This document shows positions 1 to 11,575 of a DNA stretch of 64,000 nt, one piece after another (position 1 is the stretch's first letter; the number at the start of each line of letters is the position of its first letter). The notes below the pieces were generated by a model. The model had not been told where the DNA came from and ran no database searches. It saw nothing but the letters and a program-made list of their open reading frames with translations. Where the stretch lies: NCBI GenBank assembly GCA_049724395.1, contig JAUGWO010000148.1:1-64000 (forward strand), read 5' to 3'. Both the position numbers and the translations under genes were made by a program. The stretch is from Spongospora subterranea f. sp. subterranea. Its lineage: Eukaryota; Endomyxa: Phytomyxea; Phytomyxea; Plasmodiophorida.

Positions 1-204
1 ATTGGACGTTCGCAAACAAAATGTTGCTTCTAGAACAGCAAGTACCATATACACATCGATGATTACAAGAGTCATTGTATGCGATGCCATTCATTTGACT
101 CTACCGTACATGTTGTATTCTCAGTTCCAAAGATTGTGTTGTGACTTTCGCCCGCCGTTTAGTATCGGGAATACAAGAATGGACTGTCGAAGAAGACTAC
201 CTGA

Positions 205-602
205 CGTTTTGCAAATGATGGAGATAAGACGCGAAACCCATACAGCCGTAAACGCGGGGTCTTATATGCAAAACCCAAACTCTGCAAAAAACTTTGTGAG
301 TTCATCTGCACGACATGTGATCAATGTCATGACGCAAAATGCCAAATTGATGGATGTATACAGTTTTGTTTAATTTTCAAGTGAGGGTAGAACTTCGTCT
401 GATGTCGCCCTTTGTTGAAGACGTGCCATTTCCTGGGGTCTACAACACACCATTACTCCGGTACAAAACAGTACTGTGCAACAATCACATACCGATCGCG
501 GCAATAAGGTTTGGCAGTGCCCATCCCATCAAAGCGGTAAATGAAAGCGTCAGTACTAACGAGAACACGTGCTTAGGCAAACAGAAAAAACACAGCACAT
601 AA
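205..602 (+). pseudogene. Degenerate Cys-rich coding fragment
   Basis: Two overlapping reading frames are open here. The frame starting near 205 has a dense cysteine cluster around 289-372 (pattern LC, LC, IC, CxxC, C, C, FC), as in small zinc-binding domains. It closes at 390 just as the frame starting at 354 opens and runs to 602. No start codon, splice signal or family match convinced me. It could be the decayed C-terminal zinc domain of a transposase or an exon of an unrecognised gene. The call rests only on the cysteine spacing. Confidence 0.2.
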
Positions 603-1165
603 CGCTGACGATCATGGGATTCTTGAGAAGGGAGAATGGAGAGAAGGGGATAAAAACTTCGAAGAACTGCTGCTTGTGTTCAGGTGAAATATACAAGTGG
701 GATAGAAACTGCCAACGAGCCATTTAATTGATATCTGGCGCGAATGCGGCCTTTCGCGAGAATATCAACACAAATATAATGAAAAAATGCACGCTCAAAC
801 TGGCGACGTGAATTGAATTGCATTAAGATTACGGTTTTGAAAACATAATCCGGCGACTCCGCTGACAATAGATAAGACCCAGGTTTGAGATTGTTGCTGT
901 AAACAGTATCCGACAATCATTGACGAAGAATGCAATCAATTCAACAACTTGCACACCTACAATGAGAATGCCCCGTTTTTTCTTGGGGGATCACCGTATG
1001 TTCCCTATTGTTAAGGTGTATACGTGCGAAAGATGGGTTGGGAATTCCAGAATTTTTCCCTCAATGCTTGAAAGTATAGGTTCACATTGTGCAAAGGAAG
1101 CGAGAAGCAGTAGTCCAAGGAGGAAGATCATCGAACCAGGAGATGACAGTCCGCCAATACCTGTT
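603..1165. other. No recognisable gene
   Basis: I see only short open frames with no family resemblance on either strand, and no structured repeat, before the tandem array begins. Confidence 0.5.
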
Positions 1166-1830
1166 CATTTACTGACACTGTACTGTATATACACCAGGGT
1201 GTCACACCTGACACTCCTGACATGATCACGTACTGTATATACACCAGGGACTCACCAGGGTGTCGCGATCATGTACTGTATATACACCAGGGACTCACCA
1301 GGGTGTCGCACCTGACTGACAAGTTCATGTACTGACAGTGTACTGTATATACACCAGGGTGTCACACCTGACACTCCTGACATGATCATGTACTGTATAT
1401 ACACCAGGGACTCACCAGGGTGTCGCACCTGACTGACAAGTTCATGTACTGACAGTGTACTGTATATAGTCACACCTGACACTCCTGACATGATCATGTA
1501 CTGTATATACACCAGGGACTCACCAGGGTGTCGCACCTGACTGACAAGTTCATGTACTGACAGTGTACTGTATATACACCAGGGTGTCACACCTGACACT
1601 CCTGACATGATCATGTACTGTATATACACCAGGGACTCACCAGGGTGTCGCACCTGACTGACAAGTTCATGTACTGACAGTGTACTGTATATATATACAC
1701 CAGGGTGTCACACCTGACATGATCATGTACTGTATATACACCAGGGACTCACCAGGGTGTCGCACCTGACTGACAAGTTCATTTACTGACAGTGTACTGT
1801 ATATACACCAGGGTGTCACACCTGACATGG
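1166..1830. repeat. 117-bp tandem repeat (minisatellite)
   Basis: About five and a half imperfect copies of a 117-bp unit. Each unit holds two copies of a TGTACTGTATATACACCAGG core separated by GTGTCACACCTGACA-type and GACTGACAAGTTCATG-type spacers. Some copies have lost part of the unit (near 1465) or gained TA dinucleotides (near 1690). Because 117 is divisible by three, a frame stays open on the minus strand (1252-1653), but it only translates the repeat. No terminal inverted repeats or gene were seen around it. Confidence 0.9.
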
Positions 1831-2508
1831 CCAAACTCTTGTCAGAATGGAAATCCGCAAGGGTTGCGCTATAGGTTATACAAATCTGTTGGATTTCCTT
1901 TGTCGCTGTAGAATCGGTCCATATTCCGAGGGTTCTATTGAAAAGCCCTTAGTGTCAGACCGGAGTAAAACCTCTCAAAGCTCATTGAGCTGTGATAGAC
2001 GTTTTCGTGGATCCTATACAGAAGTTTTATGATTTGCGTTTGACATCTTAGGTGCCTCCGGGTAGGTCTGCCAAACTTTTCAGCAGTTGAAGATCTATCC
2101 TGGCCGCGGTTACTACAAATTCTAGTCTCCGTCCTTGTTGGTCTTGAACCTTTTCCCAAGCAGAGTTTTGATGCCACGCTTAAAATATTCAGTCATGGAC
2201 GGCTACAATGGGGCTTGGCCGTGTCAACAAAATCCCGCCGAATTAGTTTTCTATTCGCGTTTATTGAATATAATCGTACCGGTTTAAACTGGAATTGCGA
2301 GACGGTAATTCCCGTCTTCATTTCACTAGAAAGACCCCTCAAATCTGTAGCGTTTTCGGCACCGACTTATTGCAACGTTGACTGTACTGTAGGTACGGTA
2401 ATCCCATAGTGGGGTAACGGAAAATGAGATGGATGATGCGTTGCACGGCATGGAAGATATGTTACATTAATTATGATAGATTGATGTATTGATGAGGTAT
2501 TTCAAATT
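1831..2508. other. No recognisable gene (downstream of RPA1)
   Basis: This stretch lies just beyond the RPA1 stop codon. Open frames of 60-80 codons occur on both strands but have no motif or convincing start. It presumably contains the RPA1 3' UTR. Confidence 0.5.
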
Positions 2509-5500
2509 CTACATTGATAGTGGTTGCATTAAGTCAAAAGATCCTGTCCCTGATCGGACGACCTGACCAAGAATGATACGGGCGCTGGGAGACAGCTGCG
2601 AATCCTCTTCGCCGAACAAGATCGCATCCGTTAAGAACTTCGTTGATGTTTCGTAGGTCATCTTGAGCCATGGCGAGCCGTTGTCATCAATTCCTGTTCT
2701 GTTCAACGCCTTGAATCCACCATTCCACGTCATATAATCAGCTAGAAGATATAGATGCCTGTAATCAACCTATTTCCAAATCCAGTAATCAGGTACACAT
2801 CAAGAGAGCTACCTGATCAACGTACCGAAATCCCATAAACAGCAAAGACAGAGGTGATTTCTTTGACAATAGCTGCTCTTGCACATTCAACGCCGTATGT
2901 TTGAAGGATGGCAGCAATATCATTAGTTTTGATTTGATTAACGTCAACCAAATGAGCATAAGCCCAAATAGCATGGAAATTGACGCCATCTGTTTGAACG
3001 ATGTTGATATCTTCTTTTTGACCAGGCACAGACCGTGTGGTGACATAGCATTTGGTGATGGATGGAGTGGATCTGACAAGAACAAGAGACTGGACTCGAT
3101 CAACAAGTGACATAATCAGTAAACGTTTTGAAGATAATGGCATCTGTAATGTCAGTTCGACAAATGAACCTGATTTGCTGAACACCAGCTTGTTTACGAA
3201 ACTCGACGCTCCAGCCGAGTCGGATTCAAAAACATCTTCTTCCTCTGATTTAGGAGCTGCCGTGCTTTGCAAGCCATCCTCAATGCCATCCCGATCAAAT
3301 TCATTGTCAGACTCTGACGACTCATCATCCTCTTGCAAAATCGGCGTCACTTTCTTTACCGTCGTCAACATCGCTTTCCGATTCACTTTGACCATCATTT
3401 TCGTCATCATCATTGTTCGGTTTAGAGTGGTTTTCATAATCATCATCTGAGCCATCCGAATCCGATTGCCGACGCTTTTCCGATGCAACAGCTCGGACGG
3501 AGATCTTCAAACCGGAAACCCTTGAAACAGCGTTGACGAGTTTGGGGACGAATTGCTGCTCAATGGCGGTGCGTAGATCATTTAATGACAATTTAAAATC
3601 GGAAAGAGGAAGGAAATCAAGCCGGATCGAATATAACCGTTGCTTGGAGCCATCAGAACTGAGGCCAATGCATTCACGACATCTGAAACGAAGGATCAGG
3701 GATTGGGCACAAAGGTGAATATGGATGAACGTACGACGCCTCTTTGATTAACTCCTGCAGTTTGACCATACGAAGGCGGTGAGCTAGCTGTTCAGCGTGG
3801 GCGACAGAATCCTTCGATTTGGCGAGCGTTAACTCCATCAGGGGTGTTTTGATATGAGCTGATGCTGTCATGATAATCTCGACCAGTCGGGGAATGCCCA
3901 GAGTCACGTTGGCGCCACCAAACCCAGCAAGATGGAACGTGTTCAATGTCATCTGTGTAGATGGTTCACCAAGAGATTGCGCTGTTAGCACACCAACATT
4001 CTCTCCAGGATCAGCCAAACAAATAATATACTTCATCCACATTATGAGCTCAAACTTCTCCCTGGTTAGCCCAGTTTTAGCAAACACATCGTCGTTGGCA
4101 GGGTTGTTACAGAACGCGGCGACAGCATCGTGGAAAGAATCTGATACACAGCCGAGTGATGAACCAGGATTACATACAGACAAGATAGGGGGCAATGTTG
4201 TGTCGTTCAGAGCACGAGCCCAATGTTGCAATGCTAGTTCGGGATCTAAGGCGTTCAAGGCAGCACGGGGATTCAACCGCTGAAGTACCGCTTTGTAGTT
4301 CTGAGCTAACAGGTTGCGATCGCTAAGTATGAGGCTTTTTGTGACATCAATGCCGTCTTCACCATAATTGAACATTACTGCACACTAAAACGTTATGATC
4401 GTCGACATCGCAATAAAAGAGTGAGCACGTACCAACATCCCCTCGCTCATTGCGAACCGTATAGTCATAGCCAACCGATAATGATTCCAGGTGTTTGACC
4501 AAACAGCGCTGGAGATAACCACTTCGACTTGTCTTGACCGCTGTATCAACTAGACCTTCTCGACCGGCCATACAATGGAAAAAATATTCGGCAGGGCGAA
4601 TACCGGTAAGAAACCTAATCTGCTATTCAAAAAATAATCACGACACAGGAACAGGGTCCCACTACCTGTTGCTGATGAAACCACCTGCGCGAGGCTGGAC
4701 ATCGTAAGGGGCGAAACACGGTAGCGTACGACCTGATGCCATTCGAGGGACACGAGCACCTTCTAATTCCTGTTGCCCTAACAAACAGGAAATTTGGCTG
4801 AAGTTGACCTTGGAACCTTTAGCACCTATAGGCGACGAAACAAGCATCAGCGAGGATTTCAACGCGAAACACACTAATATTACCAGATATAGTCATCATT
4901 GAGAAGTTGTTAGCAGGGAATGGCTTATATTGGCCAACTGGTAAACATTCCGAGATAACCGCAGATGTTACCGAATTCATGGCCGATTTAATTAAGCCAT
5001 CAAGAGCAGCAGTGCCAGAAGCGCCTAAAAGAAGCAAGCGCGTTTAAATGGGTGACCAAAAAAAAATTGTGATCAATACCGGTCTGCCTTAAGCGTTCAC
5101 CACAGGACGAAGCAACATCATTTGCATTAGACACGGCAGGATCGCGCTGAGCGAAAGTAGCGGCCGCGTGAAGTGCTTTTTGATCTGCATTTTTAACAGA
5201 TACAGATCGAGCTGCTTCGGAGCTGGATACCAACAGCAGATCATCAATACCACAGGAAAATCCTCTTCGTGTTTGAAGAAAGTATGTGAACAGACGGCCC
5301 AGAGCAGTTAAGAGATCAGCAGCATAACTAGCTCCATACAACTCGAATACGCAATGAACCAGACCAAACTTCTTGGCCCCAAACTGAACGAGAGAAAAGA
5401 TCTCAGCCACAAACTACGGAGCAGGCGATGATGGACGAGCGAAGGACCTGAGATTTATCGAGAACACCACAGAGAAGGTCATTCTGTCTAATGACAACGT

Positions 5501-8110
5501 GAGATTCTTCGCATAATTTCGATCCCCATGATTCAGCTGGAATCTGCGCTCGTGAGTTGATGTTGAGAGGGGCGAGATGTTGCCCGATGACGGAAAGGAG
5601 GGAGGAGATGACCTGCTTGCCGGTCCATAGCGCCTTGGGGGCAAAGATTGCCGGAGGAGGGCAAGGCAATCGGACATGGACGGGGATATCAATACAGGCG
5701 CTGTACAATAACTGCATGAACTCATCCCGGGTTAAAAATGTATCCCGTTGGGTGATCGCAACACCAGCGACGACATGATCCTGAATCAGACCTCGCAACG
5801 GCGTACCATCCTTAGCGGTCAGGTACTGCATCTCAGTGCAGGCAATCGTGTATCCTTCGGCTCTGGCTAGCTCAGATTGAGGGAAATGGACGTTGATTTC
5901 ATCACCATCGAAATCGGCGTTGTACGTGTTGCAATTGGCATAATGCATACGGATGGTCTGTTGATTGGAAAGCAATCGGACACGATGAGCCATCATGGAC
6001 GATTTGTGAAGAGTTGGTTGCCGATTAACAAGGACAACGTCCCCTATAGACTGCAATGAGACCAGAACATGATGGAACGCCAAAAAGCAGGCAAACCTTT
6101 GACTAGATGACGTCCTACCACCTTCTGTTTGGTCTGGGTGCCGATCACGATCGTATTGCCTTTGGCACTCTCACTGGAGTAATTGTCGCCGGCTAACAAA
6201 GTCTTTGACAATGCCACACGTTGAGCGTAGGATCGACGCTGCAGACTTATCATGCGACCGTCGGCATCACTGATGAAATTGGCCCCTGAATGGTGATGTG
6301 TCAGAATACGGCGTTCAGGCTCTGGCAAGAACTCAATTTTAGATTACCAGGATGGACTTCGGGCCCGTTTATCACCATCTCCCTGAGCATTTCACAGTTA
6401 TGAGCCGTAACTGGCTCAGGATACGTCAATTGCACAGCAAATTGCTCTGGAATACCAATCTCCCCAACATGAAGATTTGGATCTGATCGCGGTCAGCGTT
6501 GTAAAGAAAAACGGTGAATTAATATTCTCACCAGGGGATATAACGGATCTGCAGCTATAATTGACACGTTTTCCCATCATATTCTGTCGGAAAAGACCAC
6601 TTTTTTTCTCAATTCTTTGGCGAATTCCTGGAGTTGCCTAAATATTGAGAAAGATTAGATGGTAATGACCATCGCGACGATTGAAAACCAACATTGCTGG
6701 TGCCAATCGTTTTCTGCCCTTTGGTGCTATCCATTAGCATATTACTCTGAGTCTGTATCTCAACCCAGGCGGTGTACAGATCAGAAACCGTTGACGTCTG
6801 TATGGGCAAAATTATCAGAACAATATGGGATCGCCAAGCTAACAAACAATCTAACATGTTTGACAGTTGTATCAGTGTTGGAAAGTGCAGCGCTAATGCT
6901 CATGAACCGGTTGACGGCTCCAACAATATTACGGAAATACATGTTCTCAGGGTTTTCGAGCGTAGTGTCACCCATGACAATCGGGGGCCGATATCTACCA
7001 ACAATTAGGAAGATTCCCAACAAACTATTGAAAACGAAGAAACACCTACTTGGACGGAGGAACTAATAAATGCATGAGGAAGAAAGAGTTTTGATTGAGG
7101 TATGGAAACAGTAGCTCAATTATAGATCCGGCCTCTTGGTATAATAGTACGATCCGGCGCTGGGCTTCATTGGGTAGTAATAATCTGGTAACTTGATCAT
7201 TTACCGATGGAGATTCGTCTTCGTCATCAAGAACTCCTGAAAATAAGGATCGCGTCAACAATACATAAGAGGACGGGATAAGAAGCGAGAGTCAACCTTT
7301 CAGGCGAGGATCGAGACCTTCTCTAGCACTCGCTGCCAATACTCTTGAACCCATCGGGGCGATATATATCTTACAAGCGCTTTCAGCCCTCAATTTGGGT
7401 GAGTATTTCCGACACTACATCATATATTAGACCGATTTTGATGAACAGATCGTATCGAAATTACCCTGAAACATTTAAGGGGATCGGTCCATCTGAGGAA
7501 CTGTCGAACAGAATCCCTTCTTGCCGAATAGCAATGGCGGCGCCCCATTGCCGCCTGGTATCCAGGGGTCCTTGAGCAGATTTCCTCAACTCGTGACATG
7601 ACCGCTTCCCAATTATCGTCATCATCGTCATCGTCATCCTCCCCATCCTCCTCCTCCTTATCATCATCTTCGCTATCGTCACGAGCGGTCTGCGCCGCTT
7701 TCGCAGCCGACGACAGATCTATCTTATTGGCGGCGTAACAGATTACCTCTGTCGATCAGGGCAATTTTTATATGGATCGCGGCCATGGACGAGGCCTTGA
7801 ACCGCAAACGATGACAATGGGCACATTGCGATTTGAGCAAGTTGAATAATAGGGGGAATATCGCCGGCTGATATATTGGGGCCGGGAGGGCGATATGGCC
7901 AGGGTGACCAGGGCAGGTCTGGTATGGCTGGGAGCAGGTCTGGCAGGATTGGAGCCGGTCGATCGGGCCCATCGCGGGATCGTATAACCCAGATGGAACC
8001 GGCTGCTTCAGCGCATCAAGGCCATCCCCTAGTCGGATCTCGGCCACCGACAGGGACAGTACGTCCTCTGACGATAGCAGGGAGAACTCGACCGAGCGAA
8101 CGGAGGGCAT
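2509..8110 (-). CDS. RPA1: DNA-directed RNA polymerase I largest subunit (RPA1/A190)
   Basis: Catalytic largest subunit of nucleolar RNA polymerase I, which transcribes rDNA. The start at 8110 gives MPSVRSVEF, then the N-terminal zinc site [17 protein letters not shown] and a second CAHC motif, followed by an Asp/Glu-rich insert near 7600-7690 and a CFRC pair across an intron. VPPSKYRPP sits near 7035 and [14 protein letters not shown] near 6560. The active-site motif [13 protein letters not shown] lies near 5900, the [20 protein letters not shown] block near 4540, and the trigger-loop region [18 protein letters not shown] near 3930. The acidic, Pol I-specific jaw insert is at 3230-3480. The frame ends at a TAG (2509-2511). 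Many introns of about 50 nt interrupt it; for example one with donor GTTTGC restores [16 protein letters not shown]. The first exon junction near 7745 would need a 28-nt intron or reflects a 1-base indel. The gene appears intact otherwise and is divergent from RPAC1. Confidence 0.96.
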
Positions 8111-8343
8111 GGTCTGGTCTTGGGGTGGATATGGTTGAAGGAGGGGTCAAGGCAGGCCACAATCGCTCCCCCGCTCCGCTCCAAAACCTCTCCACCAGAT
8201 ATCTATTATCCCCTCCCAGAACAATCGGAATTATCAGTGATAATGTCACGGAGTCCGTGACGGAATCCGCAACGGTCCCCCTCTCTAACTATAATCTACA
8301 GCCAGTCAACCTCTCACCCGATATTGCCCGAACAGGTTTGGCG
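8111..8343. promoter_or_regulatory. Divergent promoter between RPA1 and RPAC1
   Basis: The 233 bp separating the two opposite start codons must hold the promoters of both RNA polymerase I genes. An open frame runs through it in the RPAC1 frame, but its upstream methionines are not at conserved positions. No clear TATA box was seen. Shared control is an inference from the arrangement. Confidence 0.5.
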
Positions 8344-9483
8344 ATGCAGGAATCCCTGGCCGAGATTCGTAGCCGGGTATTTATCGAGCCCGGTATTCCC
8401 ACTCATACATCAGGATTCAGTGACGCGTTAGCGTTTAGATCGATTGGAATAGGTAAATGGGGATTGATATTTCGGGGGTCGCAATCGGGGAATGAATATG
8501 TTTGTTCATTAACATCATCGCTATTATAGATAACACGTTATCGATATTCGGTGGACAATGCACCGTCAGACACATCGACGATAGCGAGATCGTCTTCGAT
8601 CTATCCGGTATCGATGCGTCAATAGCCAACGCACTGAGGCGGATAATGATCGCCGAAGTGCCCACGATCGCCATCGAGAATGTCAATATCTACCAGAACA
8701 CGTCGATAATGCAGGATGAGGTCCTAGCCCATCGTGTCGGTCTAATTCCTATATTGGCCGACCCTCGCCTGTTCGATTATGTTGGTGATGGTCCATCGAC
8801 CCATCGAAACACGCTCGTCTTCCGTCTATCGATATCGTGCCAAGAAGCGAAGGGTTCGACCCCCGATTCCCCCAACTACATCAACTCGAAGGTCTACTCC
8901 AGCGCCATCGAATGGGTTCCCCAAGGCGACGAACAGATCGCCATGTTCGCCTCGTGCCCACCACGTTGCGTTGACCCCGATATCCTCATCTGCGAGCTGC
9001 GACCTGGCCAGGTTATCGAGCTGGAGCTATTCGCCGAGAAAGGGACTGGGCAGACCCATGCGAAATGGTCTCCCGTTTGCACAGCGGCCTATAAATTAAT
9101 GCCAGAGGTGATCCTGGATGAGGACGTGTTCCTAACCGGCAATCAGGCTCAAGAGCTGGTCAAGAAATGCCCAATGAACGTGTTCGATATCGAAGACGAT
9201 AGGGTGGTCGTTGCCCGTCCAATGGATTGCACAATGTGTCGAGAATGCATTCGTGATACAGATTACCCTATCAAGCTGAGGCGTTTACGAGATCATTTCA
9301 TCTGTAAGCGATGTCTCATTTATGTGTTATTGTGTTGTATGGAATCGCTGATTTCCCCCTGTTTTAGTCACTGTTGAGTCGACTGGTATTTATAGGCCGG
9401 AAGAGATCCTGATTGAGGCCATTACCGTATTGGCCAACAAATGCCATACATTGTTAGATTGTCTAGATCGTATCTCGCGCTGA
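8344..9483 (+). CDS. RPAC1: RNA polymerases I and III subunit RPAC1 (AC40)
   Basis: Alpha-like subunit that nucleates assembly of RNA polymerases I and III together with AC19. Three exons (8344-8452, 8530-9303, 9368-9483) join to 332 codons plus stop, close to the usual length of 335-345. The first splice gives ALAFRSIGIDNTLSIF. The conserved N-terminal alpha motif IANALRRIMIAEVPTIAIE is at residues 56-74, followed by TSIMQDEVLAHRVGLIP. The insertion domain carries CTMCRECIRD, the ferredoxin-like cysteine segment seen in some members. The second splice restores DHFIFTVESTG, the family signature near the C terminus. I chose the start at MQESLAEIRSRVF because it gives the usual 35-40 residue lead; upstream methionines in the same frame are possible. 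Confidence 0.95.
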
Positions 9484-9488
9484 ATAAA
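9483..9488 (+). promoter_or_regulatory. Poly(A) signal overlapping the RPAC1 stop codon
   Basis: The sequence TGAATAAA places an AATAAA hexamer so that its first base is the last base of the stop codon. That implies a very short 3' UTR if it is used. Confidence 0.45.
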
Positions 9489-11575
9489 ACCGTCATATCC
9501 TATCTTATGATTACTCACTTCACCAATCATTTTGGCGTGTTGACGTGTTCACAACCATGGAACTGTGGCTTCCTTGAATCATTCGCTTATAAGGGCACAC
9601 TTACCGGCAGAATTGAATGTTTTTCAGGTCCAAATGCTGTGTTGCCATTATCATATCATTAATAGTCGCAAGTTTTGTGCCCTCATCGTCTGGTCCTCTG
9701 GCTCTGTTTTACTCTTAGCTAATCAGCATAATGTTGGTGTCCGATCCCGGTAAAATAGTGCCCTTGTAATGAGGTTAGCCTGATTAACCCTCCCAAATCT
9801 AAACCATAATTCTGATGCTATAAGATTGGCATGATTCGGTTGCCCGTTCGATTAAATGATGCCGTAATGATGCGTCCAAAGCGGTTTGACATAACGATGA
9901 TGATCGCTAAAGGTTTACAGCGGCTGATATTATGCTCAAAGATCATAACCTGATAGGTTGGGTGCTCTGATATTGGGCCCGGGCGCCATGAACGTCTCGG
10001 GCATCGGTTGTATCTCGGAATTACCACCAAGTCGGACGTCCTCTGATCATCTTTTATCAATTACGTGTGCCTTGCGGTAATTGAGAATGCCGAGACAGAA
10101 CGCGCAAAGGATTCTGTTGATTACGTCCACCATATGATTGCACAAAATGTGCTTCAACTACTTGAAAGGTGACATGCTAAGAACTTGTCTTCAACCTATC
10201 AAAGAAACGGATATGAAACAGTTAAAGCCTAAACTAAACAGAATAATGACTTATTGATAGCTATATAAACCACTCTGGATATGTCACCCTGGCATAAGCG
10301 ATTCACGCCTTTGACAACCAATGTGGACAAGATTCCCAGAAATATTGGCCTCTTTCCGAGTGGATCGACTAATCAACGACCTCGGATGAGGTGAATGGAG
10401 AGAATCGTTGCTTATTCGCGTTGAAGGAAAGCTGAGACCCTGGACGCTGTAAAACACTGATGACCAAAATTATCGGTTGATCCTTGGAGCGGAACGAGTA
10501 AACCCTTCTGTGGACAAACGTTCCTTCTTGGCGCCTGTTAATTTGGCGTTTCTGAGAAAGGTCTTCAAATAGGCAGGGGATATCCTTTTCCAGGGACAAA
10601 CTGTCCTCCCAACAAGTTGTCAAGTTGACAAGATCGGCGCCATTTGACCAGTAATCGCCAGGGCGGGCGTACTTGCTTCTGCGTCGATGAGATATTCTCG
10701 ACTCCAAGTATTCGGCACCACCGTGTTCTAGTAACTCTGTCGTTACCCTGAGATTTGAGTCGGAGTAGAAACGTGATCTCTGACCTTGGACCTCACTGGT
10801 CGTCAAACGAGATCAGATCTCTGATATGAAAAACAATGGTGATCGACACTCGACGATTCTGGCCAGGCCTTTCAACAGATTCATGAGCTTCTCTTTTTTC
10901 TGGTAGGGCCTAGAAAAGAGAGCAAAATCACCTGACGGGTGTGAGGATTCGCCCTTTTTTGGCGCTCTGACGTGAATCGACAGCATCAGAATGCATATTT
11001 TTCAAAAAAAGAGTGTGTGCTGGATACAAACGTAGCTGTCTAATTGTTCTTGAGAATGTCAGATGAATCCGTCTGTAATGAAATCGATTATCTAAAAGCA
11101 GCATTGCAGAATCTGAGAAAATGGGTGCCTGGACCCATGGCACTACCGAAACGGGGACACCCTGCTACGAAATCAATGGCCCCCACTGATACCGCTCATT
11201 CGATATGCATTGGACAACGCTGTCTCTCCAGTTTCGAGATACGCCCCAAATACCTTTACACACGGGTTCACTTCCTAGTTCCCCTCTGAAACGACACTTC
11301 GGCAACCTCCTGAAACTCGTTGAATGAAAATTCCGAAATTCCATCTACAAGTTGAATGAACTCATCCGCAAAACAAACAGTTGACCATTGTCATCAACGC
11401 CAGGGGTTGTGTAGAGAGCGGTAGAAACTGTGTCGCGGGATAATGAGGGACTGTACACCAGGAATATGCGCCACTGTCGCAGTAACAGGCGCAAAAATGT
11501 TGCGGGCGAGTTGAGCGGAGAGGAGGCCGCAAGCCAGGCAGACAGTCAGACATCACCTGCAGTGATATCATCAAA
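9489..11575. other. 2.1-kb intergenic region, no recognised gene
   Basis: Upstream of MMS19. The longest open frame is 145 codons on the minus strand (10806-10369). It is Ser/Arg-rich with no motif I recognise and could be a remnant or chance. No RNA gene was seen. Confidence 0.5.

Noticed and set aside
1252-1653. 133-codon minus-strand frame with 39-residue repeats
   Set aside because: It only reflects a 117-bp tandem repeat whose length is divisible by three; no domain, start context or splice signals.
1166-1830. CRISPR array
   Set aside because: Repeats are contiguous without unique spacers and the DNA is eukaryotic.
7876-8343. N-terminal extension of RPAC1 into the RPA1 first exon
   Set aside because: The frame is open, but the extension overlaps RPA1 codons antisense and would add over 150 residues unknown in the family.
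10369-10806. 145-codon minus-strand frame as a retroelement polyprotein fragment
   Set aside because: No reverse transcriptase, RNase H or integrase motif could be found in it.
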